From NCBI GenBank assembly GCA_963924555.1, contig OZ004584.1, positions 8,377,753 to 8,441,752 of the forward strand: DNA of 64,000 bases. The letters run 5' to 3'. The notes beneath the pieces are model-generated. The model saw only the letters and a program-made list of their open reading frames with translations, ran no database searches and was not told where the DNA came from. This DNA is from Crambe crambe (lineage: Eukaryota; Porifera; Demospongiae; Poecilosclerida; Crambeidae). How positions within the stretch are numbered: the stretch's first letter is position 1; the number at the start of each line of letters is the position of its first letter. A program made the translations under genes and the position numbers. This document shows, in pieces, positions 10,472 through 21,944 of this stretch.

Positions 10472-13400
10472 CTAGTATAACACCTTACCTCTTGGGTGTG
10501 CTGTGGCTATCCTTTTGAACATTCCTCCATCAAGCTTCCTAACACCAGCTGCTAGTTGCCTCCAACTCGGTTTGCCATATTTGGCAGTGTTGTAATTCTG
10601 ATTTAACCACTGACTAATGGTGTCGTAAAGGCACCTGCAAGAGTTACTGCGGATATCCTCAATGACACTGGTCTTCAGTCTGAGGTAAGAAGCAAGGACA
10701 TCCCAACTGGCCTTCAAGTCCTCCACTTCATCCATCACATCTGCTATGTCTTCAGGATCTATTACCAAAGTAATATTAAAGTTTGAGGGAGAATTGATGA
10801 CTCACCTAGTTCAGAATCATCTATCATTTGTTTCCACTCGGTTCCACTGACCTGATAGAAATATAATCCCTTCACTAGTAAAAATCAAATGGCAACTGAG
10901 AGATTAACTCACATGTCGTCCAGCACTTGATGGGGAAGTCCCTGATTGATTGGTTGCTGGGAGTGGAGTAACATGACAGTGGAGACCTTATGAGAAGAAA
11001 GAAGTGACATGTTGCAAGTGGACATTCGTGATGTGTGGTCATCATGACCACTTGGAGACTCACTGGATTGAGGTGCTGATTGAGGTCCTCTCATATGTCC
11101 TCCACCATCAGTGCTAGGGGAACAGTGGGTGTGGCTAGAGGTAGAAGCCTCACTCGTACTCAACGATGTCTTGGGTGTCTTGGATGTGCTGGCAACATCT
11201 GTAGGAGATATCACCACTAGATACATGCAATATCAAGGTCATCTTAATTCCTCACATTTCTTCCTCAACACTTCACAGATGGCCTCAGCAGACTGAGTGT
11301 GTCCAGCCTTCACACACACCTCCAGCAAGTTCCCATAAGTGGCTGCAAGGCCATGCCTCGCCTTCCACCTCCTCAGTGCCTCTCGTCTATTGGTCAAACA
11401 GATTGTAGTGATTCATGCTGGACTCTCAGTTGGGGGGTTGACACATGAAACCATGAAAGCCATAAAAGCTTATCATTTTGAGTGTTTGTAAAGTAATCCA
11501 AGGCTAAATGGTGAAAGTTCAATGATTTGTGGTCACAGGTGTATAGTCACTGGAGAAAGAGTGATCTTGAAGTGACAATGTGTACAAAACCAAGACCACG
11601 TTTTTGGTTGGTGGAAGGTAATAAATAGAATCCTAATAAATTAACACATTAAACCACCTCTCAAAATAGTTGCAAAAAGAGGCAATATCCAGGTCTCACC
11701 TCTGCAGTGCAGGTTCATTCTGATACTTCTTTTTGATGTCACTAATGTCAATGGCAGTTAGTCCCAGAGGAACAGAGAGCTTCTCCTCCCAGTCCAGTGA
11801 GTGGTCCGCTATCTCATTCAGGTCCCTGTCCACTCCCCCATGGCCCCAGTCCAACTGCCGCTCCAAGTAGAGGCATGCATCCACTGGGAGATGTGAGAGG
11901 TAGGATTGGTAATCTGGTCCTGTGGCATGTAGTTACAGTGTAGAGTGGATCCATGGAGGATAATGGGACTCACACTAACCTGAGGGGAGTACTGGGTCAG
12001 GTCCATTCACACCACTTCCATCTCCAGTCATGGGCTACAGTAGTACAATGAGAACTCAAGTCATGTCCATTGCATATATTAAGACACTACTCTATATAAT
12101 ACACACCATACCATATGCACACTTCAGAGCAAGGTACTTGCTACAATTTACTTACCTTTCCAAACCAAACCAAATGCTGACTTTGCATATAAACTGGATC
12201 AGGTTCTTCGGGATCTTTAAGGCAAACCATGATGTGAGGAGAAGTCTCTCCACTGTCCACAACGCACAAGTGGTCTCTTCCAGGGTGAGAGGGACACTCA
12301 AAGGAGAGTTGGTAGCTCACAGAAAAGCCATAGTTCATACGAGAGGTGACTGTCTTCAGTGTACACTCAATGATCTCTTGGATGGCACGACACACATCAT
12401 GTGTTGGGGTCATGGTGATCGGTAGTCTCTTGATGGATACCTCGTAGTACTTTGGTTGGGAGATGAGGGTGATGGTGTCGTAATCAGCTCCAAATCGAAA
12501 CTGCACTCGGTTCTTCTTGATGCCTTTTTCGATCAATTTGAGTGAGCTCTGTCCAACTAAGTTGGCAATGGTGGCAGGAAAGACCCCAAGGGGTACAAAA
12601 CCACATTCGTATCGAATCAAAAGAGAGGCAGGAAGGAGTTGGTTGGAATCAATCTTTTGAAAATCACTTAGTTCTTCACTGCTCACATTCTCAAGGACAC
12701 AGGGCATTAGGTAGACCTTTGAACTCTGTGAAGGGTCGGACTGGACTATGGGAGCTGTGATGTTGAGGTATTCCAGCAGCTTCACCAGTTGCTCCGGGGG
12801 TATATAATCTCCTGAAATATCAATAATACTTCTTTTTATATCTTCAAGGGAGAACTGTCCTGTTTTCCTAAATCTCTCAGAGGCAGCCACACCCATTCGA
12901 CCGAACTTAAAAGCATTAATGATCAGATTGGTCACACTATCGAAAACAATTTGAATGTTACAAATGACTGTTTCCTTTAACTCAGGTAGGTTGGGGAAGT
13001 ACATCAGGACTCCGGCATGGTGGTGGAGGAACCACAGAGCTGTCTTTGTATCAGCAGCTGTCATGCCAAGCCTCTCAGCAAGTTCCAGACAACTCTGCAG
13101 ACTGGCTATTCTCTTGTCTCTCTTTCGCAGGCAGAGACTCAGCATCAGCCATGCAGCTGGGATGCGAAGCTTCTTGAAGTGCTTCTGCAAACCTTTCTCC
13201 AGAAAGGTACGAATCTCTCTGACTTCATCTGCTCCACCCGTCATGTTGTTTATGGGGAGTACCATCCTGCCTTCAGAGGAAAACTGGACCAGATCGTCCC
13301 TGAAGAAATCGGTAGATCGAATCGTACGTTGCAGTTTTTGATCGAATTTGTCGATCTCCTCTTCAGACACTTTATCTTTATGTGTCCCGATTATGTATGC

Positions 13401-16400
13401 AACAGATTTGGAAGAAGAAACTAAAAGCTCGTCCAATTTGGAATCAGAGGCCCCTTCGTTACTCTCTTGTGAGCTGTACGACTTGAAGCAAGCGATACTG
13501 GATAGAGCGGAGAGAAGGACTTCTTCCACAGTATAGGTGGATTCGACCGGCAAGGTGGACTCACCTGATGGACTGAGGAAGGAGATAGTGTAACTTTTCT
13601 GGAGGTCATCGATCAACTTACAGAATAAAAGGTAAAGGGCAGGACCGATGGTGAGTGCTGGGAGCATGTCCATCAGCTCGGGATGGCCCCCTGTGTCTTC
13701 CATGTTCAGTAGTGCTGCGTCCTTGAAGAGCTGCTTCATATGACTCCAATTCTTGGCACTCATGGCATTACGGAACAAGTCAGCCATTTCCTTTACATCA
13801 GAGTGTAGAGTACTGCTATCTCGTTCAATCAGTGCAGGAGGGTCTGATAAAAAATCAGATTTTTTCTTAGAAGAAGGTACCTCTGGTGACTTAAGATTGG
13901 TGTTGGAATGTACTTCTTGAGTAGAAGGTGTTTCATCATGAATGGTGGACCCATCACTCACACTTTCTTCATTGGAGTTGATGCTGGACATTTTCTGTTG
14001 AAAAATCTGCTGATAGAAGAACTGCAGGAACATGTGTGCCTCGTCTGTGAGGTTTTCGGCCACTAACCAATCTGTTTGTGTCACCATGGCTGTAGTGCAG
14101 GAGAGGTTCCTGATGATCACTCGTCCTGACTCAACTGCACCCGTACTAGGCTGCTCTGCCTCTCCAGCTGAAGCAATGTCTGTGATCTCTCCAGTCAGGC
14201 GGCGACGGGTCGTTGTCTTTCCCAAACGAGGACCTCCAACGAAAGCCATTTTGACAAAGAGCATTTCTATGGATTCTTGTGTGGCAAGGATTTGACGGTA
14301 TGCATTCACATACTCAGATTTGCCTGAAGGGATAAGAGAGAGTTTTTATAACACAGATGTCTTATATCAGAAGAGTACAGTTCTTTTAAATAATGCACAC
14401 CTGGCTGATAACACGCTGTTACTTAATTTAGAGGGTCTGAAAGTGCCTGATTTATTCCACTATCTGAACCTTAACTTTAGGAGGTTTAGTCAACTTATCT
14501 CAAATAGCATTTTTAAAAGGGGGTGGGGTGGGGATTTGCCTCCCCTGGAACCTGCTATGTGATTTATATGGTCTAACACAGTAAAGAGTGTATTCCAAAG
14601 AGTGCATAAGTTAGCACATTAAGATAGGATATTGTCTCCCCCACAACTTTTCTAGATGAAGGTCTGGGAATTGGATGATACCTACACAATACACCTTTGC
14701 ATGAAATCTCTACTCACCAGTGAGGTAGTCCTCAATCTGCTCACTCAGTTCTTTCAGTTTAAGTTTCTTCAATACATCAAACAGAGACGTCCAGGTTGGA
14801 GAAAGACGACTCTTTCCTGGAGATTTCCATTGGCTGATCACTATTTTAACAGATTTAGCATTATCAGACAGAAGTTGACGCAGGTCAGTCCAACTCAAAT
14901 TGATTCCAGCAGCTTTTACCAGTTCAGTGTTGACCTTTGCCAGTGACGTGACCACCTGGATTCCTACTCCCTCCAGTCTAGAGAGAGCACTCATGCTGAA
15001 TTGACTCTCTGGGTTGAATGGGGTCACTAGGAATGGGATAAATTACAAAGCAGTAAAATTGGGACCTCCAGAGTATTTAAGAATTGTTGGGATGGACCAT
15101 TTTGATTTTTGATACTATTACATCATCATGACATAATCAATTATTTGGGCAGAATTCAGTAGTCACCTTTCAATGATGCCTTGAACACCCTGTTACTATA
15201 TCCAGATGCACCCCATCCCCCTAACACCACCAATTCTCCTGTGGGGAGGACAATAGTAGCAGTTCTACATAACTTTATAGGCGAATTCCCCACGTGTAAC
15301 CAGGAGAGGGTGTGGAGGGAGTAGGCACAGATCTCAGAGGAACGAGCATTACTAAGACCTCCAGTAGATATCAGCTGATTTGCAAATGATGAAGGAGAGG
15401 AATATTTGAAATGAATCTGTAACTCACTCCACAAACCACTGGAGTGTGACATTTCTTGAGTATGGTCTTCATTAAGGAGTGACTCCAACTTGCAGTGAAA
15501 TACTGAGTCACCCTGTCCATCGCCACCCATCAAATACAGTCTTCCTTTATGGAGAGTGGATTTCAAACGACTGCATGCTTTAGGTAGAGGTTGAACAGAC
15601 GACCACTCATTGTCTTTGAGTATCTCCACTGCATTCACTTCATCCTCTCCACTTGCTCTACCACCTGATACCACCAAACATTCGGGACTTCCAGTGTTCA
15701 ATGCTGATGAATAATAACGACTAGTTGGCATTGGTGGCAGTGATGGTTGCCAGTTCGTTCCTCCTTTAAGTGTCCATAGTTTATTTGTAGCCATATCAGT
15801 ATCAGGTTCCATTCCACCAACAAGCACCACCTGAGAGTGGTAGGTGGTGAGGCCATAGTAACAGGTGGGTGTGGTCACCAGTGACCATGAGTTCAAATCA
15901 GTGGAGGAGATAAACAATGAGGAATTACTTTCCCATGATGATGTGTCCCCTCCTATATATATCTTGTCCTGCAGTAGCACACATTGGGCATCATTCATAC
16001 CCACTGGTAGTGGAGTGCACTCTGCCCAGTCAAGTGAGGCTAGGGGGTGGAGGATGTCAACCTGTAGAGGTATAGTAGAGAATACCGTATGGGTAGATAT
16101 TTTCGAGGAATTAAAATTTCATGAATATCAGTACCAAGCTAGATTATAGGATTTTAACTTCGCTTCGCATGCACTGCAATATATCGCTCGTGCGCAGTTT
16201 AAAGCATATGTGGTGCACCAGTGATCGTGAGCAGCTGGAAGGATGACCAGTTTTAGTTACCCTTCAATGGTTAGGGAATTTCACGTCTATTCATATAGCG
16301 AAGTTCTGAAGCGAAGATGTAGAGAGCCATCTGGAAAGATCGAGGTCAAGTACTCCGTAATGACTAATTGATAGGTTATTGAATGTTTAAAATTTCGTGA

Positions 16401-16507
16401 AATGCAAAGTGACCGCGAAAACCACGAAATTAAAATCCCTCGAAAATATCTACCCATATACGGTAGTTACTTTGCACACATGCACAACAGGGGGTCGTCT
16501 TTGACAT
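10472..16507 (-). CDS. Gene A: Kelch-Death-ROCO-Death-Death protein, about 1,434 aa
   Basis: Exons: 16471-16507, 15167-16039, 14718-15026, 12156-14323, 11980-12034, 11700-11919, 11256-11386, 11064-11198, 10913-10956, 10806-10851, 10472-10758 (TAG). All phases agree. Residues about 13-303 hold six Kelch repeats, each with a diglycine (YIGG, LVGG, VSGG, LMGG, STGG, LGGW). Residues 304-406 are a Death-like helical domain. Residues 407-1129 are a Roc-COR-like GTPase with P-loop GGPRLGKT near 436, G3 DTGG near 616 and G4 THKD near 720; the COR part includes RIPAAWLMLSLCLRKRD. Residues 1148-1264 are a Death domain (DHSLDWEEKLSVPLGL, LRRWKARHG, AEAICEVLRK). Then comes an S/T-rich tail. The last Death domain ends FKRIATAHPRG. 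Predicted cytosolic signalling protein; ligand unknown. Its first intron carries a MITE. Exon 1 is the least certain part. Confidence 0.82.
16083..16465. mobile_element. TA-target MITE with about 40-bp terminal inverted repeats
   Basis: The left end TACCGTATGGGTAGATATTT is mirrored at the right end by AAATATCTACCCATATACGG followed by TA. The paralogous sites in genes B, C and D read GAGAATAGTTACCTTGC with one TA and no insert. Gene A therefore shows the filled site with a duplicated TA. The element lies in gene A intron 1. No transposase ORF is seen, so it is non-autonomous. Confidence 0.88.
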
Positions 16508-16688
16508 AATGGAGGGACAGAATAGAGGGCCTGTACATGGAGGTGTGTCACATAAAAGGGGCGTGGTTGTCTGCAGCAGAGAATGTATAGACTCATTGCA
16601 GTTTCAGTAACATTATTGGACTTGTCTGTATATTACCAGCACACAACCACCATGTTGGAGGTAGTCTCCTGCCCCTTCTCCATGAGAC

Positions 16689-16857
16689 TACAGTGGAACC
16701 TCCCAATAATGGACACTCCAAATAAAGCACACCTCTCTGTAAAGGACTATGTTGCTGTCCCACCATAGTACTTTGTGTATTAAATGACCTCTGAATAAAG
16801 GTCACCTCTCTATAAAGGACACTTTCAACTTGTCTGTTATTTGGAGACTCCACTGTA
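16689..16857. mobile_element. Short MITE with TACAGTGGA ends, copy 1
   Basis: 169 bp starting TACAGTGGAACCTCCCAATA and ending with the inverse TTGGAGACTCCACTGTA. The inverted repeats are about 20 bp and imperfect. The flanking TA suggests a TA target duplication. The element recurs at the same relative place upstream of genes B, C and D, so it was inserted before the segment was duplicated. Confidence 0.7.
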
Positions 16858-18174
16858 TGTTGGAGGTACAAGGTAGAGGAGAAATTGTACTAGTTTACAT
16901 GTTAGGAGGTGGTTAAGTGTTTGTTTTCATAATTATTGCAACTAGTTGATTGTAAGAACTTATAATGCTGTTAGTTATCTGTTGTTTGCAAGGGAGAAAA
17001 CAAGTCTATAGCAATAGAAGTGTACTTTCATCATCTTAGACCCACCCCTCTAGTCATAGGTGTAGTGCTGGGTCAGACAGGTCAGATCAATATAAGCCAA
17101 CACATCTTTCACATCCTGATGGTCTTGTATGGTCCATTAATGTGGTTTACATTACTTCAGTCCTAGTGAATTAGTTTACCGACACCTCCCAGATTCTTCA
17201 TACCACTCAGGTTACAGGTATCATGGGGGAGAGCCTGACTAGCGAGACTATTTGTCTGACCAATGCACAAAATACTGCTATACCTCTGTAGTGTGTGACA
17301 GTTTTATGAATGGCACATTAATGTGGAATATGAGAGGAATAAAGGAGGATAGCACAACTGATGGAGAGATAAGTTCATGGTGGACAACCATGCCTCCTTA
17401 CAAGCAATCATTCAAGCATAGCACTGGCAAGTTGTCAGAAGAAAGAGCAGAGGCTACAGTTTTGATAATGGCATTACTAGTAATTCCTTTTTGGTGGATC
17501 TTTCACAAGAATGGTCGCCATCTATGTGACACGCCCCCTGCTCCTCGTGCAGGTTCTCCATTCTTCATGTACTGTGTGTGACACACACCTAAACACTGAG
17601 ATGGCGAATTTTTAACCCTTGAGACAGACACTGGCACAAGTAGGTGACAGGCTTGGGTAAACTGAGCTTACTGAGAGCTTAGTCTTGGGTACGAGGCTAA
17701 CTGAGAGCTCTGCTAATAAACGAAGTAATGCCTCTTGCTGAATATATCTGTTGTCAGCTTTAGCAAGGGTCAAGGGTCACATTCCTTGGATTGTAGTGCC
17801 ACCAGATCAAACCAGGACTTACTTTATTCTATCTGGACCCCACCCTTTGTCGGCTGTGGATGGACCTTCAGTTGAAGTCTACCCTTGAAAAAGTGTTAGT
17901 GAGGATAGGGAAGTGTTCAGTGTTGTTGAGGAGAGACTTGTGATTGATGTGTATTTGACCAACATGTCAACATGTGAAGTTTGTAGTGGTACAAGATGAA
18001 GCTGCTACAAATGTTAAAGGAACTGCTACAGACATTCAAGATGGTTTCTCAGAGGATTGGATTTACCAGAAAGCTTGAAATTGACAGCCACTTATTATCT
18101 CATTGTTGTAGGAGAGTCTATTGTGGACTAGTGAGATATATAATTCATTCTAGTGCAGTCTTGGATCTTGTCAA
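16858..18174. other. Non-coding duplicated spacer upstream of gene A
   Basis: No gene supported. Parts match the spacers after 28485, 41917 and 52829 (for example GTTAGGAGGTGGTTAAGTG and CACATGTTAGG-type stretches). A 109-codon open frame at 17252-17581 overlaps a segment that in the other copies is shortened and interrupted. It resembles no family and I do not call it a gene. Confidence 0.6.
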
Positions 18175-18614
18175 CTAGTCTGGCCCAGCTTTTCTTTTTT
18201 TGGGGGGAGGGGGAAGAAAAGTGGTCTGAGAGCTCTAGCATCAACTACTTGTGATGCCCGAGTTTTCTCTCAAATAAACGTGTGTTGAATAATTTTCCGA
18301 AGCCAGTCGGTAGAATTGTGAACGCATTGCCCTTATAAATCGCTGATACAACTTCCAGCTGTTCAGGCTTCAGGCCAGGTATTCCTAGCTCTTCAAGCAC
18401 AGCTCTCAGTGACTTCTCCATAGCTCTGGAATGAATTGTGAGTGTGTCTCACCAACATTATACTACTTCACGTGACTGAATAGAGCAATCTGATTGGCAT
18501 GCAGCTATAGTTGCGTGCACGGGCGTTACAAGTAGTTGATGCTAGAGCCACCAGACCATTTTTCTTCCCCCTCCTCCCAAAAGAAGAAAAGCTGGGCTGG
18601 TGACACCAGACTAC
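18175..18614. mobile_element. DNA transposon-like element with about 90-bp inverted repeats
   Basis: The left arm (about 18175-18258) begins TAGTCTGGCCCAGCTTTTCT and contains GGGGGAAGAAAAGTGGTCTG and CTAGCATCAACTACTTGT. The right arm (about 18522-18614) is its inverse, ending AGCTGGGCTGGTGACACCAG then ACTA. The two arms match over nearly their whole length. The 260-bp interior contains a RecQ-like coding fragment on the minus strand. It looks like a deletion derivative of a larger element. Family not assigned. Confidence 0.75.
18245..18421 (-). pseudogene. RecQ-type helicase N-terminal fragment (58 codons) inside the TIR element
   Basis: The open frame from ATG 18421 to TAG 18245 contains ELGIPGLKPEQLEVVSAIYK and then LPTGFGK. 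This matches the start of RecQ-like helicases: the KPEQ/RPxQ Q-motif and Walker A PTGxGKS, here with L in place of S. Homology stops right after the P-loop. No other helicase motif follows, so it cannot be a working helicase. The end of the ORF runs into the left inverted repeat. Confidence 0.7.
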
Positions 18615-18734
18615 TTGTCCACCTCCCATCTGCCACTGTTTACCCATCTATGTTCATGCAAGGTGGAATGTAATTTACTGCCCACACACACATCCAGGAA
18701 GTTAAGTTTGGATGGCCTCATCTAGTACAAGTCA

Positions 18735-18825
18735 TACCTTCTCCTGTCCCTCCATCAGACTCTCAGTAGTGGAGTGCACTCTGCCCAGTCAAGTAAGGCA
18801 AGGGGGTGGAGCCTGTAGAAGTACA
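18735..18825 (-). pseudogene. Scrap of Kelch-gene 5' exons
   Basis: The minus strand reads a short exon-like piece encoding ESDGGTGEG before a GTATG donor, fused to the first bases of the Kelch exon (TGGGCAGAGTGCACTCCACT, then the stretch before it). It resembles the exon at 30467-30495 and the Kelch exon start at 16039. No open gene is attached to it, so it is a duplication remnant. Confidence 0.5.
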
Positions 18826-19163
18826 GCGAAAATAGTTATCTGGCTTGCACACATTCACAGCAGGGGGCCTTAGAAACTGCTTTATCAGGAGATCACAAAC
18901 GCAAATCCCTCTGTAAAGACCTCGCAAGGTATCTTAGCCACGCTCTCCATCTACCTGTCCCTAGATAGTCTCATCAATATCACATCCGATCAAATTCCTC
19001 CAGCTCTTCCGCTGATCTCTTCCTAGTTTCGTAACCACTTCCGCCAGGCACTCTGATCTGACAATAATTGGTTGGTCAGGTCGGGAAAAGGGTCGTCACC
19101 AACAAAGATAACCACGTGACTTGACGCCCACGCACTAGACAAGCTCTGCCTTGCTAGGAAGAT
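18826..19163. other. Upstream region of the GLUT pseudogene
   Basis: No gene supported. The sequence near 19070-19140 (GTCACCAACAAAGATAACC, TTGACGCCCACGCACTAGAC) recurs near 35600-35650 and 43250-43310. It is therefore a duplicated promoter-like segment of the transporter gene. Confidence 0.45.
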
Positions 19164-21884
19164 ATGGCTACTGAACAGCAGTCAGAGAAATCTCCACTGA
19201 TTGGCTCGCCCGTTTCCAGTCCGGAACTGGACCAGGTGAGCATGGATGAACCTGCCAGGAATAAACTTGATTCGGATCCAAATATCCTCACAAGTTTTGA
19301 TGATAAAAAGGTTAGCAGTTAGTTCATGTTCATTAGTTACTCAGAGCACTAGTAGAGAGAAACCTATCTATGGTTATGGCTTACCCATAATAATTATGGC
19401 AAATAACGGAAGCTCCACCCTAACCACACCCCTCCTTCTCTTCTAGGAGGTGTGGCACATGACATTGCTCTACATATTATCCCTTCAGGCAATGGTTCTA
19501 TTAGTGGGTGTGGTATATAATATCACATGACATTGGTTTTCCTTTAGGATGGTTCTCCTCTGGAAAAGGTGCACCAACACCGACAGCAGACTAAATGGGC
19601 AGGGCTGACAGTGACCCTGCTGTTGTCAGTGTTGGCAGGAGTGTTGGGCTCCAGTACACAGTTTGGTTACAACACAGGTGTCATCAACAACCCAAAACAG
19701 GTCAGGCAAAATAAACTCGGGGGTGGGCCATTTTAGGACCTTAGACTGTCCTCGGTCTCTTCACATGTTAGTCAAGTCAAGGCTGACTCACTCACCATCA
19801 CATTACAGCAGCATCACATTATGACACCCTCTCTTTTGTTACCTAGGTGATATGAGACTCCTTTGCCAATAACTCCTTTAGTGAGCCAGCAATGACTGTT
19901 GCTGTGTCAATATATGCCATTGGTGGAATGATAGGAGCTCTTGCAGCTGGCATAGTAGCAGACTGGATTGGCAGGTCAGGAGAGAGAGAGAGAGAGAATG
20001 GTCATGTGACTGACAACCTGACCATCTATTCAATTACATTCTTACCATGGTGTCTATATAGACAGGTTCCATCATGACATACTTTTCTCTCTTTTTTCTC
20101 CTCCTAGAAAGTACACAATGCTGTTGAACAACACTGTGATCATTGCTGGTGTCATATTTGAGTCCTTTGCTTTCCATCCAGCCATGTTCATCATTGGACG
20201 CATCCTGGTCGGCATCAACTCAGGTAATGGTTGCTAAGGGTAACAAAAGGGTAGCATTACATTATATGAAGATAGTGTTCCTGAGATATTGTATCCCCTC
20301 CTCAGGGATCAACACAGTCATCGTTCCTATGTACATCTCAGAGATATCTCCAGTGAATCTGAGAGGATCCATGGGAGTCTGTCATCAAATGGCCGTTGTC
20401 TCCACCATCCTCTTCTCCCAGATCCTAGGAATAAAAGCAGTCAGTATTTAATGCTACCTCTAGGTCATGTGATGGTCATAGCCTCGATGCTACTTCTGTC
20501 ATGTGATATATATAACCTTGTGCTCAGTCTTACGATACCTTCCCTATGCTAACTCTGTCATGTGGTAGACATGCATATAACTGTCATGCATGTCATGTGA
20601 TGCACCTTTCATTGTCATGTGGGATCCTTATCATGTGATACACCATGTGACTATTATGTGATTTTGAACCTGTGCAGATTCTTGGCAGACCAGATTCAGA
20701 GTTTTATGGTTGGAGGATTTTATTTGCCCTAACTCTCATATTCTCTGCCTTCCAGTTGGCACTGTTACCATGGTTACCACAGAGCCCTAAATATCTGTTC
20801 GTCAAATGCAAAAAAGTAGAAGCAGCTATCCATGGTGAGTGAATCCAAATACTAAAAACGAAATTGTGATTGGCATAATTCTAGCTCTGAAGCGCTTGAG
20901 AGGAAATGCTGATATCAACCAGGAGCTACAGCTAATGAGAGTGAGTCTAGTGATCATGTGACCTGCTATTAATGTCACATGACTGTAATGATATAGGATG
21001 AATTGAAGGATCTTGAGCGTCCAAGAGGTCACACTGATTCAGTTTTTCAAGATTCCTCACTTGTTTCGAGCTTTGTGCATAAGTAACATGCTGCACTTGT
21101 CACAACAGCTGAGTGGCATCAATGGAGGATAGTTTCTTGTGGTGGACACCCTTTACCAGATGTTTCTGCATACCCACAGCTCTTGTATTATAGTAATAAC
21201 ATCTTCCAAGCAGCGTCTCCTCATGATGTTGATATAGCAACAGTTGTGTCGATCTATAGGTGTGGTCCTTGTCATAGTAACATTCATAACAGTAAGTTAG
21301 TTTCATGTTGTTTGACCAATCTGACCTTAGACCCCTGCAGGTCTTCCTAGTCCATGGAGTTGCTAGGGCGACGCACACTCATGTTGTATGGGTTAGGAGG
21401 CATGACCATCTCCTTTACCATCCTCACCAGTATGTTCTGCTTCCAGGTAAGGTAACCATGGATACAACTAAGTTGAACTAACAGCTAGCCCAATTAACAC
21501 AAGACATCTTACCAATCCCCCCAATAAAGGCATGATAGTTTTAAAGTATAAAACTTTGAGTTGACACATGGTGTGTATTATCTCTTGTTTTCATTTCGTT
21601 TTGAAAAGTGATGAGGAGGCAGTGCGTCCCGTGACAGTGCCTGCTGTTCTACTGGTCATGAGCAGTTTAGGAACAGTTGCTTTCTTTGGACTTGGCCCAG
21701 GTAATATGGAATCATCCTTCAGTTTAAACACAGATTTCCTCTTCATTTGTGATTGATTACAGGGGGCATCCCTTGGTTGATGGTGTCAGAGCTCTTCATG
21801 CAAGAGGCATGCAGTAACCGTAGCAACCATAGTGAATTGGATGGCTAATTTTGCTGTGGGATTTTTCTTTCCTTTCATACTGGT
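19164..21884 (+). pseudogene. GLUT/SLC2-type sugar transporter, decayed copy 1 with 5' end
   Basis: Class I/II facilitative hexose transporters are 12-helix membrane proteins of about 500 residues. Exon 1 (19164-19235) encodes a cytosolic N terminus. Exon 2 (19548-about 19699) gives TM1 with STQFGYNTGVINNPKQ. Later exons give IGGMIGALAAGIVADWIGRK, VPMYISEISPVNLRGSMG (PMYxxEISP hallmark), LPWLPQSPKYLF (PESPR-like), LKRLRGNADI, QLSGIN, LLGRRTLMLYG, GIPWLMVSELFMQEA, and TIVNWMANFAVGFFFPFIL near 21884. Lesions: an in-frame TGA just after the acceptor before 19860 (VI-stop-DSF), frameshifts around 21040-21180, and a frameshift between FMQEA and the next helix. The last helices are missing; the copy ends at a duplication junction. 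Confidence 0.85.
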
Positions 21885-21944
21885 AAATTTCAAAACGTTT
21901 TGAGCTACTGATCAAATGTCAAGAATTACTTGGACCTGATCAAT

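Noticed and set aside
12030-14295. Plus-strand open frames opposite the Roc-COR exon (also opposite the exons of B, C, D and E)
   Set aside because: They are complementary-strand shadows of the coding exon, recur only because the exon is conserved, and show no domain of their own.
12156-14323. NACHT or NLR-type NTPase
   Set aside because: The G3 DTGGHPE and G4 THKD motifs and the following COR-like block fit a Roc-COR GTPase. Walker B and Sensor motifs typical of NACHT were not seen.
17252-17581. Plus-strand 109-codon ORF with one hydrophobic stretch
   Set aside because: The equivalent duplicated spacer near 28620-28760 is shortened and out of frame, and no family match is recognised.
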